From Kluyvera ascorbata ATCC 33433 (GTDB taxonomy: Bacteria > Pseudomonadota > Gammaproteobacteria > Enterobacterales > Enterobacteriaceae), in contig NZ_JMPL01000028.1 in assembly GCF_000735365.1 (NCBI RefSeq), forward strand, positions 1 through 41,050: a stretch of 41,050 nt of DNA, in the 5' to 3' direction. The position numbers were made by a program, and so were the translations under genes. Positions 19,728 to 27,607 of the stretch are shown piece after piece. How positions within the stretch are numbered: the first letter of the stretch is position 1; each line of letters starts with the position of its first letter. Under the pieces are notes generated by a model that saw nothing but the letters and a program-made list of their open reading frames with translations, was not told the origin of the DNA and searched no databases.

Positions 19728-20309
19728 TCAGTCTTTATCGATACGACTGGCGACCGCACCCTGCTGGTCGCGGTACTTAGCATCTTCGCGACGGTTATAT
19801 GGACGAGCGGCCGGGCCGGACAGCGGCTCAAAGCTCAGCGCACCAATCAGCATGCCGGGACGCAGCGCCAGCGGCAGTTTGCCTGAGTTGTAGAACTCCA
19901 GCACGATGCAGCCAGACCAGCCTGGATCGATACGGTGCGCGGTCACGTGTACCATCAGCCCCAGACGCGCCAGCGATGAACGACCATCAAGCCAGCCCAC
20001 CAGGTCCGCCGGCAGCGTGACCGACTCCAGCGTGACCGCCAGGGCCAGTTCGCCCGGGTGCAGATAGAATGCATCGCCTTCAGGCAGCACAATCTCTTCG
20101 CTCATCACGCGATCCAGCGCCGCGCTGACTTCCGCCTTCGGGCCGCTTAAATCAATATAGGCCGCCGTATGACCGCTGAAGGTCCGAAACTTATTGCCCA
20201 AACGTACGTCAACCGTCGCGCCATTGATACGCTCAATCGGGGGACGCGGGTTAATCGACAGTCGGCCGTCATCCAGCCAGGCTTCTATATCTCGGTCACA
20301 CAAACGCAT
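19728..20309 (-). CDS. dcd: dCTP deaminase Dcd
   Basis: Dcd deaminates dCTP to dUTP, the main source of dUMP for thymidylate synthesis in enterobacteria. The 193-residue sequence equals E. coli Dcd and starts [19 protein letters not shown]. Conserved features are the nucleotide-binding stretch [11 protein letters not shown] and the catalytic segment CIVLEFYN, with the glutamate at the position of E. coli Glu138. It forms a trimer in the known family. It lies between udk (78-bp gap) and asmA (26-bp gap), the same nucleotide-metabolism pair seen in E. coli. Confidence 0.97.
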   Translation of the reverse strand: MRLCDRDIEAWLDDGRLSINPRPPIERINGATVDVRLGNKFRTFSGHTAAYIDLSGPKAEVSAALDRVMSEEIVLPEGDAFYLHPGELALAVTLESVTLPADLVGWLDGRSSLARLGLMVHVTAHRIDPGWSGCIVLEFYNSGKLPLALRPGMLIGALSFEPLSGPAARPYNRREDAKYRDQQGAVASRIDKD

Positions 20310-20387
20310 ATCACTCTCCTTAATGTACTACTGCCCTCTTCCGGCATGGTTGAGGGCTATTAATGCACGTTACACAATTCGCGTGAG

Positions 20388-21029
20388 TTATTCAAAAAAC
20401 TGACTAATTTTCGCTTTCAGAATATCGATGGCGATGCGGTTTTTGCCTCCGCGTGGCACGATGATGTCAGCGTACTGCTTGGAAGGTTCAATAAACTGCA
20501 GGAACATTGGACGCACGGTTTTCTGATACTGCGCCATCACGGAGTCCATTGAACGCCCGCGCTCGTTAACGTCACGCTTGATACGACGCATCAGGCAGAT
20601 GTCCAACGGAGTATCGACGAAAATAGAGAAGTTCATCTCTTCGCGCAGACGCGCATCCGTCAGCAGCAGGATCCCTTCAAGAATGATCACTTTTTTCGGT
20701 TCGATGTGGATCGTTTCCTGAGTACGGGTGTGCTCGACGTAGCTATAAACCGGCAGCTCAATAGCGGTGCCGCGTTTTAAGGTCTGCAAATGCTGGAACA
20801 GAAGACTGTGGTCCATCGCGTTAGGATGGTCGTAATTGGTTTTAACCCGCTCTTCCATGGACAGGTGACTTTGGTCTTTATAATAGCTATCTTCAGGGAT
20901 AACACCGATATGCTCATCACCAACCTGCTCGCGTAACTCGCGATACAGCGTACTAGCAATAAGACTTTTACCTGAAGCCGATGCGCCGGCGATGCCTACA
21001 ATGACGCACTGATGAGACTTATCAGTCAT
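20388..21029 (-). CDS. udk: Uridine kinase Udk
   Basis: Udk phosphorylates uridine and cytidine with GTP or ATP in pyrimidine salvage. The ATG at 21027-21029 ([20 protein letters not shown]) gives 213 residues, the E. coli length. The frame is open 18 codons further upstream, but that extension has no family homology. The P-loop GASASGKS lies near residues 14-21. Also conserved are [12 protein letters not shown], the [13 protein letters not shown] substrate region, and the RDVNERGRS lid segment. Dcd follows on the same strand. Confidence 0.97.
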   Translation of the reverse strand: MTDKSHQCVIVGIAGASASGKSLIASTLYRELREQVGDEHIGVIPEDSYYKDQSHLSMEERVKTNYDHPNAMDHSLLFQHLQTLKRGTAIELPVYSYVEHTRTQETIHIEPKKVIILEGILLLTDARLREEMNFSIFVDTPLDICLMRRIKRDVNERGRSMDSVMAQYQKTVRPMFLQFIEPSKQYADIIVPRGGKNRIAIDILKAKISQFFE

Positions 21030-21183
21030 AAATTTTGCGACCCGATTAACCTGGATGATAGGAAGGACGGCACGGACAGACAATATTATTCAAGAGGTGA
21101 AGTTCTGAATAATCACATGTACCAGCGCCAAACGCGGCAATTATAGGGATTTCATAGCGACGATACCAGTCGTATGCATCGAT

Positions 21184-21212
21184 CGGCGGCGACAATCGGT
21201 GAAACGCCGCCG
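21184..21212. repeat. GC-rich inverted repeat in the udk/yegE gap
   Basis: CGGCGGCG at 21184-21191 is exactly mirrored by CGCCGCCG at 21205-21212 around a 13-nt loop. No T-tract follows on either strand, so it is not an obvious terminator. The rest of the 352-bp gap between udk and yegE (21030-21381) shows no gene and no promoter that I can defend. Confidence 0.5.
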
Positions 21213-21381
21213 AGGCTCGTTGCAGCGCAAATCGTTATTCATGAAGAAAATATTACACTTGTGATCAATTGCCGATTATTGTCAATAAATGTCATCGAAC
21301 CGATAAATGGCGCGTAAGTTGGTGCATACTCGACGGTAATGTCAGCAAGGCCGGACCGTGTTGTTCCGGATAATCGTGGTA

Positions 21382-23652
21382 ATGAAGAAAGAAAAACAGT
21401 ACATCCCCATTGTTCTGACCTCACCGTTTCGCACGGCGCAACTCCTGTTCAGCCTTGGGCTCCTGACGTTCCTGTTCACGCTTTACTCCTTCGCGCTAAT
21501 GCATCATCCGAGTGACCTTTCGCCGGTGTGGCTTCCAACGGCAGTCATGATGGCGGGATTCTATCGTTTTAAACGTTCCCTATGGCCCGGTATTGCGTTG
21601 GCGGGAGCATTGGGCGTTATTGCTGCAACCAGCCTGTACTCACCGTCGGCGGTCACGCTCACCTACCCGGCGATTAACATTCTGGAGGCGCTGGTCGGTG
21701 CACTGCTGCTGCGACGCTGGCTAGTGCTCGATAACCCACTGCAAAACCTGGTGGACTGGACCCGCATGGCGATCGCCTGCGCGCTGGTGCCAGCGTTGCT
21801 GGGCGGCATTCTGGTCGCCAGCCTCTATCCCGGCACTAACGCATTGCAAACGCTGATAGTGTGGGCGATCGCTGAAGCCACCGGTGCGTTAGCGCTGGTT
21901 CCGATTGGCCTGCTGCTAAAAGCCCGGTTTGCCACACGTTATCAAAATACCTCACTGTTGTTCTCTACGCTGCTGACCACCGTGATTACCCTGGCGCTAA
22001 GCATTACAGCCATGCTCTATCTGCCGTGGCCGTTCACCTTCATCATGGTGTTGCTGATGTGGAGCGCCGTACGCCTGCCGCGTTTAGAGGCGTTTATCAT
22101 TTCCCTGCTGACCATTATGGTTGTGCTGATGCTGACCTCACTGCACCCGCTGGTTCAGCACATGATTGAGAACACCCTGAATAGCTATCGACTGCACAAT
22201 ATGCCGGGACTGCCGTTCCTGATGGTACTACTACCAACCGGCGTAATGAGTATCGCCATGTACGCCGTGCACAACGAACGCCGACATATTGCCGAGAGCG
22301 AAACCCGCTTTCGCAACGCAATGGAGTATTCCGCCATTGGCATGGGGCTGGTGGACACTTACGGGCAGTGGATGCAGGTCAACAAAGCGCTGAGCGCCTT
22401 CCTCGGATACAGCCAGGAGGAACTTCACCGGATGACCTTCCAGCAGGTGACCTGGCCTGAAGACTTAGCCACGGACCTGGAACAACTCGATCGCTTAAAC
22501 CGCGGTGAGATTGACAGTTATTCACTGGAAAAACGCTACTGCACTAAGCATGGAGACGTAGTCTGGGCACTGCTCGCCGTCTCTCTGGTGCGCAATAACG
22601 ACGGTACGCCGCTCTACTTTATTAAGCAGGTCGAAGACATCAACTCGCTGAAAAAGAGCCGTGAAGCGAATAAAGCGTTGATGGCGGGGATAACCCAGGC
22701 CAACGAAGCGTTGTTCCAGGAAAAAGAGCGCCTGCATATCACCCTCGACTCCATTCATGATGCGGTGATCAGCACCGACAATAAGCAAAACATTATTTTC
22801 ATGAACCCGGTCGCTGAAAAGATGAGCGGCTGGAAACAATCGGAAGCTCAGGGCAAGCCGTTGCTTAGCGTGTTGCGTATTACCGAAGGGCCGGATGGAG
22901 AGAAGCTGGAGGCACTCAGCGCACAAGCGGGCCCCGAGAGCGATGCCGCGTACGACAACACCCTAAAAAACCGCTTCGGCGGCAGCTATGATATTCACTA
23001 CAGCATGACGCCGCTGAAAACCCTTGATGGCGAACGCATCGGGTTCGTACTGGTTATTCAGGACGTGACCGAGTCGCGTAAGCTGTTGCGCCAGCTCAGC
23101 TACAGCGCATCCCACGATGCGTTGACCGGGCTGCCGAACCGCGCCAGTTTTGAAAGCCAGCTGAAAGGCCTGCTGAAAGCGCTGCCCGGTACCCACCAGT
23201 CGCACGCGCTGATTATGCTCGACCTTGATTTCTTTAAGGCGGTTAACGACAGCGCTGGCCATGCGGCAGGCGATGCGCTACTGCACGAAATCGCCTCGCT
23301 GATGCGCTCAGTGCTGCGTCCCAGCGACATTCTGGCGCGTCTGGGCGGCGACGAATTCGGTTTTATTCTGCGCCACTGCTCCACAGAGCAAGCGGTAAAT
23401 GTTACCGAGCGCGTCGTCGATGCGATTAATCACTACGAATTTATATGGGCAGGCCGCCTGCACCGGGTAGGTGCCAGCGCCGGGTTAACGCTGGTACATG
23501 AGCACAATGCTAAACTGGCAGAACTGTTGGTACAGGCCGATGCCGCCTGCTACGACTCAAAAAACAACGGTCGCGGTAGAGTCACGGTCTACACGCCGGT
23601 GGTTCATACCGGCGACCAGTCGTCCGTATGCCAGATATGCAATAACGCGTAG
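21382..23652 (+). CDS. yegE: Shortened MASE1-PAS-PAS-GGDEF diguanylate cyclase YegE (DgcE)
   Basis: DgcE makes cyclic di-GMP and in E. coli acts at the top of the cascade that favours curli and biofilm over motility. The ATG at 21382 (MKKEKQYIPIVLTSPFRTAQ) aligns with the E. coli start and gives 756 residues. Order: MASE1 membrane sensor (about 15-300), one PAS/PAC (about 310-435, RNAMEYSAIGMGLVDTYGQW), a second PAS (about 450-565, LHITLDSIHDAVISTDN), then GGDEF (about 585-745). The active site GGDEF is at 655-659 with the RPSD inhibitory site at 646-649, so synthesis and product inhibition look intact. E. coli DgcE has 1105 residues: a middle PAS and the degenerate C-terminal EAL domain are absent here. 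The last 49 bp overlap alkA in antisense. Confidence 0.93.
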   Translation: MKKEKQYIPIVLTSPFRTAQLLFSLGLLTFLFTLYSFALMHHPSDLSPVWLPTAVMMAGFYRFKRSLWPGIALAGALGVIAATSLYSPSAVTLTYPAINILEALVGALLLRRWLVLDNPLQNLVDWTRMAIACALVPALLGGILVASLYPGTNALQTLIVWAIAEATGALALVPIGLLLKARFATRYQNTSLLFSTLLTTVITLALSITAMLYLPWPFTFIMVLLMWSAVRLPRLEAFIISLLTIMVVLMLTSLHPLVQHMIENTLNSYRLHNMPGLPFLMVLLPTGVMSIAMYAVHNERRHIAESETRFRNAMEYSAIGMGLVDTYGQWMQVNKALSAFLGYSQEELHRMTFQQVTWPEDLATDLEQLDRLNRGEIDSYSLEKRYCTKHGDVVWALLAVSLVRNNDGTPLYFIKQVEDINSLKKSREANKALMAGITQANEALFQEKERLHITLDSIHDAVISTDNKQNIIFMNPVAEKMSGWKQSEAQGKPLLSVLRITEGPDGEKLEALSAQAGPESDAAYDNTLKNRFGGSYDIHYSMTPLKTLDGERIGFVLVIQDVTESRKLLRQLSYSASHDALTGLPNRASFESQLKGLLKALPGTHQSHALIMLDLDFFKAVNDSAGHAAGDALLHEIASLMRSVLRPSDILARLGGDEFGFILRHCSTEQAVNVTERVVDAINHYEFIWAGRLHRVGASAGLTLVHEHNAKLAELLVQADAACYDSKNNGRGRVTVYTPVVHTGDQSSVCQICNNA

Positions 23653-24446
23653 GAGCGCCAGGGCTGCCAGCGCGCGGCATAATCGCGAATCTGTGCGGGC
23701 GTCATCCCTGGAAACCGCTGTTTAATCAGGTAATCATCTGGCAGAAAAATATCCTGTGCCTGCCAGGCGCGCAGCGCAAAGTAGTTTGCCGTCCAGCGGC
23801 CAATGCCGGGGAACTGCTGCAGCATTTTTAGCGCCTGCGGGACATCTGCGGGTAGCGTCTGCGGCAGCGCCCCGTTGACCGTTGCCTGAGCGAAATAGAT
23901 AAGCGCCTCCGCGCGTTTTAGCGGCATCCCCAGCGCTTTTAATGCCAGCGGATCGCCCGCTGCCATACGCTCAGCGGTAGGAAACAGGAAAAATCCCTCT
24001 TCTTCAGCCAGCGGCTCACCATAGAGCGCCACCACTTTCCCGGTCAACGTCGCGGCCATCTTCACGCTAACTAGCTGGCCGAGAATCGCCCTTATCCCCT
24101 GTTCAAATGCTTCAAGCGCCCCCGGCAGGCGCAGCCCCGGTCTGGCGGCAGCAAGACTCCCCAGCGAGCGTTGAATCTGCTGCGGGTCGCAGTGCAAATC
24201 CAATAATCTGGCCACGCCGTCCAGCGCCTGGTCGGCAACCGGCATAAGCCCGGCTGTGAGCGTGATGCAAAGTCGGTTATGCGCCACGTCGGGCGACATG
24301 GTGATAAGCCCGTGATGTTCGCCACAGCGCCAACTGCGGGTGTAACTACCGTCCTGAAAGCGTTCAATGCCGCTGACGGCACGCGCCTGTAGAAAGCCAA
24401 ACATCCATTGCCAGTCGTACGGCGGTAACCACGGCAGTTCAAACAT
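23604..24446 (-). CDS. alkA: DNA-3-methyladenine glycosylase II AlkA
   Basis: AlkA removes alkylated bases such as 3-methyladenine from DNA in the adaptive response. The 280-residue protein (282 in E. coli) starts MFELPWLPPYDWQWMFGFLQ. It has an N-terminal TBP-like domain and a helix-hairpin-helix GPD region with LQQFPGIGRWTANYFALRAW and LPDDYLIKQRF, whose second aspartate is residue 238, the catalytic Asp238 of E. coli. The C-terminus ends WSPV, a few residues shorter than E. coli. The stop codon lies inside the 3' end of yegE, so the two convergent genes overlap. An Ada-box-like sequence precedes it. Confidence 0.96.
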   Translation of the reverse strand: MFELPWLPPYDWQWMFGFLQARAVSGIERFQDGSYTRSWRCGEHHGLITMSPDVAHNRLCITLTAGLMPVADQALDGVARLLDLHCDPQQIQRSLGSLAAARPGLRLPGALEAFEQGIRAILGQLVSVKMAATLTGKVVALYGEPLAEEEGFFLFPTAERMAAGDPLALKALGMPLKRAEALIYFAQATVNGALPQTLPADVPQALKMLQQFPGIGRWTANYFALRAWQAQDIFLPDDYLIKQRFPGMTPAQIRDYAARWQPWRSYALLHIWHTDDWSPV

Positions 24447-24485
24447 CGTTGCTCCTTAAACACATAACGGTAGGCCCGACGTCAT

Positions 24486-24520
24486 AGCATAGCGGGTAAT
24501 CACCTCGATAACCTTGCTTT
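24486..24520 (-). promoter_or_regulatory. Putative Ada-regulated alkA promoter
   Basis: On the minus strand AAAGCAA (24514-24520), resembling the Ada box of E. coli alkA, directly adjoins a poor -35 (AGGTTA). After 17 bp follows the -10-like TATGCT at 24486-24491. A weak -35 touching the activator box fits Ada-dependent activation. The site is a sequence match only. Confidence 0.5.
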
Positions 24521-24595
24521 CATATTCCTGTTGCCGCCTTCGCGACATTCCGCTAAAGTCGCCCCCCTTTCTTCACTGGCATGGGGATGATTGAC

Positions 24596-25948
24596 GTGTT
24601 TATTGGTTTTGATTACGGTACGGCGAACTGTTCTATCGCCGTGATGCAGGATGGCGCTCCGCGCATGCTGACGATGGAAAACGGCAGTACGCTGCTGCCT
24701 TCTATGCTTTCTGCTCCTACGCGTGAAGCGGTGAGTGAATGGCTCTATCGCCATCATCAGGTTCCCGCCACCGGCGATGAAGCGCAGGCACTGCTGCGTC
24801 GGGCGATGAACTTCAACCGCGAAGAAGATATCGATGTGCTGAGCAACAGCGTGCAGTTTGGCCTCGCCTCACTCAAACAGTACATCACGGACCCGGAAGA
24901 GGTCTATTTTGTTAAATCACCAAAATCCTTTCTTGGCGCGAGCGGTCTGAAACCGCAGCAGGTTGCGGTATTTGAAGACCTGGTCTGCTCGATGATGCTG
25001 CATATTCGCCAGCAGGCACAGTCACAGCTGACGGAAAGCCTGGATCAAGCGGTGATCGGCCGCCCGATAAACTTCCAGGGGCTTGGCGGCGAAGAAGCCA
25101 ACGCCCAGGCCGTCGGCATCCTTGAACGTGCGGCAAAGCGCGCGGGCTTTCGTGACGTGGTGTTCCAGTATGAGCCGGTCGCGGCAGGACTGGAATTCGA
25201 AGCCACCCTCAGCGAAGAAAAACGCGTGCTGGTCGTCGATATCGGCGGCGGTACCACCGACTGCTCGGTGCTGCTGATGGGGCCACAATGGCGCACCCGT
25301 CACGACCGTGAACAGAGCCTGCTGGGCCACAGTGGTTGCCGCGTAGGCGGTAACGACCTCGATATCGCGCTGGCCTTCAAGAGCCTGATGCCGCTGCTCG
25401 GCATGGGCGGCGACACCGAAAAAGGCATCGCTCTGCCGATTCTGCCATGGTGGAACGCGGTGGCTATCAACGACGTTCCGGCGCAGACCGACTTCTACAG
25501 CGCGGCTAATGGCCGGCTGCTGCGCGACCTGGCGCGCGATGCCCGAGATGCAGAGAAAGTCTCTCTGCTCTATAAAGTCTGGCAGCAGCGCCTGAGCTAC
25601 CGCCTGGTGCGCAGCGCCGAAGAGAGCAAAATCGCGCTGTCCGAAACCACCCAGATTGACACCTCGCTGCCGTTTATCAGCGATGAACTGGCGACCGCCA
25701 TCAGCCAGGACGGTCTTGAAGCGGCGCTGAACCAGCCGCTGACGCGCATCCTCGAGCAGGTGCAGTTGGCGCTGGAAAACAGCAGCGAAAAGCCGGACGT
25801 CATCTACTTAACCGGCGGCAGCGCACGCTCGCCGCTGATTAAGAAAGCGTTGGCCCAACAGCTTCCCGGCATTCCAATTGCCGGCGGCGATGATTTTGGC
25901 TCGGTAACCGCCGGTCTGTCCCGCTGGGCGCAGGTGGTTTTCGCCTGA
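24596..25948 (+). CDS. yegD: Hsp70-family (DnaK-like) ATPase-domain protein YegD
   Basis: YegD is an actin/Hsp70-fold ATPase lacking the substrate-binding domain of DnaK; its cellular role is not established. The phosphate-binding motif FIGFDYGTANCSIAV is at the N-terminus, VLVVDIGGGTTDCSVLL is the phosphate-2 motif, and IYLTGGSARSPLIKKAL is the adenosine motif. I choose the GTG at 24596, preceded by GGGGA at good spacing. It gives 450 residues and matches the E. coli start MFIGFDYG; the ATG at 24581 has no ribosome binding site and would add 5 residues. The gene is divergent from alkA. The E. coli genes yegI, yegJ, pphC and yegL that follow in K-12 are absent. Confidence 0.92.
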   Translation: MFIGFDYGTANCSIAVMQDGAPRMLTMENGSTLLPSMLSAPTREAVSEWLYRHHQVPATGDEAQALLRRAMNFNREEDIDVLSNSVQFGLASLKQYITDPEEVYFVKSPKSFLGASGLKPQQVAVFEDLVCSMMLHIRQQAQSQLTESLDQAVIGRPINFQGLGGEEANAQAVGILERAAKRAGFRDVVFQYEPVAAGLEFEATLSEEKRVLVVDIGGGTTDCSVLLMGPQWRTRHDREQSLLGHSGCRVGGNDLDIALAFKSLMPLLGMGGDTEKGIALPILPWWNAVAINDVPAQTDFYSAANGRLLRDLARDARDAEKVSLLYKVWQQRLSYRLVRSAEESKIALSETTQIDTSLPFISDELATAISQDGLEAALNQPLTRILEQVQLALENSSEKPDVIYLTGGSARSPLIKKALAQQLPGIPIAGGDDFGSVTAGLSRWAQVVFA

Positions 25949-25958
25949 TATATCGTCG

Positions 25959-25987
25959 TTGACTTCGCTGTTTTTTCGACCTATCGT
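25959..25987 (+). promoter_or_regulatory. Sigma-70-type promoter of the Sib antisense RNA
   Basis: TTGACT (25959-25964), a 17-bp spacer, then TATCGT (25982-25987). The start predicted about 7 nt downstream, near 25995, agrees with the 5' end expected from the Sib RNA family sequence. Confidence 0.65.
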
Positions 25988-25994
25988 AAAGGAG

Positions 25995-26135
25995 TTAGGG
26001 TAAGGGAGGATTTAGTCCTCCCCCTGGTGTCTTAGTAAGCCGGTAAGCTAAACACTAAGAGTATCACCAGCATGATGACCAACTTCATCATAACCCTTTC
26101 CTTATATAAGGCCCCTTCGTCAGGAGGGGCTTTCC
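25995..26135 (+). ncRNA. sib: Sib-family antisense RNA (type I antitoxin)
   Basis: Sib RNAs are antisense antitoxins of about 140 nt that cover the ibs toxin reading frame and block its expression. The segment begins with AGGGTAAGGGAGGATTTAGT and TCCTCCC, a start and first hairpin close to those of E. coli SibA-E. It spans the complement of a complete Ibs frame and ends in the hairpin GCCCCT...AGGGGC (26111-26130) with a T-rich tail. In E. coli K-12 sibA and sibB also lie immediately upstream of mdtA. Exact ends are estimated from promoter and terminator positions. Confidence 0.85.
26032..26091 (-). CDS. ibs: Ibs-type small hydrophobic toxin peptide (19 aa)
   Basis: The minus strand encodes MMKLVIMLVILLVFSLPAY followed by TAA, a 19-residue peptide of the same length and pattern as the E. 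coli Ibs peptides: MM start, one basic residue, a single hydrophobic span, and a C-terminal AY. Overproduced Ibs peptides depolarise the inner membrane in E. coli. The frame is preceded by GGAAAGGG as ribosome binding site and is fully covered by the antisense Sib RNA on the other strand. It is too short for routine gene finders. Toxicity of this copy is inferred from the family. Confidence 0.9.
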   Translation of the reverse strand: MMKLVIMLVILLVFSLPAY

Positions 26136-26141
26136 TGTTTT
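26111..26141 (+). terminator. Intrinsic terminator of the Sib RNA
   Basis: GCCCCT and AGGGGC form a 6-bp GC stem closed by a short loop, followed by TTTCCTGTTTT. Position and sequence match the end of known Sib RNAs. Confidence 0.75.
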
Positions 26142-26263
26142 AGCGCCCTGCTAAACGCCGCTGACGGTAGCACGCGTCGGCATTCCACGCAGTTTCGTCC
26201 CCAGAGTTTGCGAGCCTACTCGTAAAGCCGTACAGGATTCGGACGATTCCTTCCGTCTTTCAT

Positions 26264-26281
26264 ATTTCCTCCATTTTTTCT
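26264..26281 (+). promoter_or_regulatory. Putative BaeR box upstream of mdtA
   Basis: The 18-bp segment contains the core CTCCAT with T-rich flanks and matches the published BaeR consensus TTTTTCTCCATDATTGGC at about 12 of 18 positions. It ends some 20 bp before a -10-like TATCAT (26304-26309) and 64 bp before the mdtA start codon, which fits activation by BaeR of its own operon. Match quality is moderate. Confidence 0.45.
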
Positions 26282-26344
26282 GAGCGTTCCGTTACTAAAC
26301 TAGTATCATTTCGTGAAATGATTCAGGGCGAGAAACGAATAACA

Positions 26345-27607
26345 ATGAAAGGCATTTTTAACTATCGCTGGCGCATTGCGCTGGCCGTGCTGGTGGCGAT
26401 CGCAGTTGCGTTTGGTGTCTGGCACTTCAGCAGCAATTCTGATACCTCCGGTTCCACCGCAGCGAAGCCGGCGGGCGCGCCTGCCGCCGGTGGGCGTCAC
26501 GGCGGGCGCTTTGGCGGCACCCTGGCGCCAGTTCAGGCAGCCACCGCCACCAGCGAATCTGTGCCTCGCTATCTGAGCGGGCTCGGAACCATTACCGCCG
26601 CCAATACCGTGACCGTTCGCAGCCGCGTTGACGGCCAGCTGATGGCGATTCACTTCCAGGAAGGGCAGCAGGTCAAAGCCGGTGATCTACTGGCAGAAAT
26701 CGACCCTAGCCAGTTCAAAGTTGCCCTTGCCCAGGCGCAGGGTCAACTCGCAAAAGACAAAGCCACGCTCGCCAACGCGCGTCGCGATTTATCCCGCTAT
26801 CAGCAACTGGTAAAAACCAATCTGGTCTCTCGCCAGGAACTGGACACCCAACAATCGCTGGTTAGCGAAACCGAAGGCACGATCAAAGCCGATGAAGCCG
26901 CCGTTGCCAGCGCGCAGCTGCAGCTCGACTGGAGCCGTATTACCGCACCTATCGATGGCCGCGTAGGCTTAAAACAGGTTGATATCGGTAACCAAATCTC
27001 CAGCGGAGACACTACCGGTATCGTCGTTCTGACCCAAACGCACCCGATCGATCTGGTTTTCACCCTGCCTGAAAACGACATTGCTACCGTGGTTGCCGCG
27101 CAAAAAGCGGGTAAAAGCCTGGTGGTTGAAGCCTGGGATCGCACCAACAAGCAGAAGCTGAGCAACGGCACGCTGCTGAGCCTCGACAACCAGATTGATG
27201 CCACTACCGGCACCATCAAACTCAAAGCACGTTTTGATAACCAGGACGATGCGCTGTTCCCGAATCAGTTCGTCAACGCACGCATGCTGGTAGACACTCA
27301 GCAAAATGCAGTGGTTATCCCGACTGCCGCGCTGCAAATGGGTAACGACGGGCACTTTGTCTGGGTGCTGAACAGCGACAACAAAGTCAGCAAACACACC
27401 GTAGTGCCGGGCATTCAGGACAGCCAGAAAGTGGTAATCGACGCCGGGCTCTCCGCGGGTGACCGCGTGGTCACAGACGGTATTGACCGCTTAACCGAAG
27501 GCGCCAAAGTGGAAGTCGTCACCGCCCACGACGCCACGGCAACCGCCACGGAAAAACCAGCGGCGGCGGAAGGCCATGCCGCCGGTCATAAAGGAGCGCG
27601 CGGCTGA
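26345..27607 (+). CDS. mdtA: RND efflux membrane fusion protein MdtA
   Basis: MdtA is the periplasmic adaptor that links the MdtB/MdtC pumps to TolC. Homology begins at [20 protein letters not shown] (ATG 26345), giving 420 residues (415 in E. coli); the frame is open 9 codons further upstream without support. The N-terminal membrane anchor (about residues 8-27) is followed by a Gly/Ala/Arg-rich linker. The HlyD/lipoyl and alpha-hairpin region runs from [20 protein letters not shown] through the [22 protein letters not shown] hairpin half to [17 protein letters not shown] beta-barrel and membrane-proximal domain complete it. The stop TGA overlaps the mdtB start (TGATG). BaeR control is expected. 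Confidence 0.96.
   Translation: MKGIFNYRWRIALAVLVAIAVAFGVWHFSSNSDTSGSTAAKPAGAPAAGGRHGGRFGGTLAPVQAATATSESVPRYLSGLGTITAANTVTVRSRVDGQLMAIHFQEGQQVKAGDLLAEIDPSQFKVALAQAQGQLAKDKATLANARRDLSRYQQLVKTNLVSRQELDTQQSLVSETEGTIKADEAAVASAQLQLDWSRITAPIDGRVGLKQVDIGNQISSGDTTGIVVLTQTHPIDLVFTLPENDIATVVAAQKAGKSLVVEAWDRTNKQKLSNGTLLSLDNQIDATTGTIKLKARFDNQDDALFPNQFVNARMLVDTQQNAVVIPTAALQMGNDGHFVWVLNSDNKVSKHTVVPGIQDSQKVVIDAGLSAGDRVVTDGIDRLTEGAKVEVVTAHDATATATEKPAAAEGHAAGHKGARG

Noticed and set aside
21184-21212. GC-rich inverted repeat near udk as a terminator
   Set aside because: No T-tract follows on either strand, and its position upstream of the udk start codon does not call for a terminator of udk.
24581-24595. ATG start for YegD at 24581
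   Set aside because: No ribosome binding site precedes it, whereas GGGGA lies at proper spacing before the GTG at 24596, which reproduces the E. coli length of 450.
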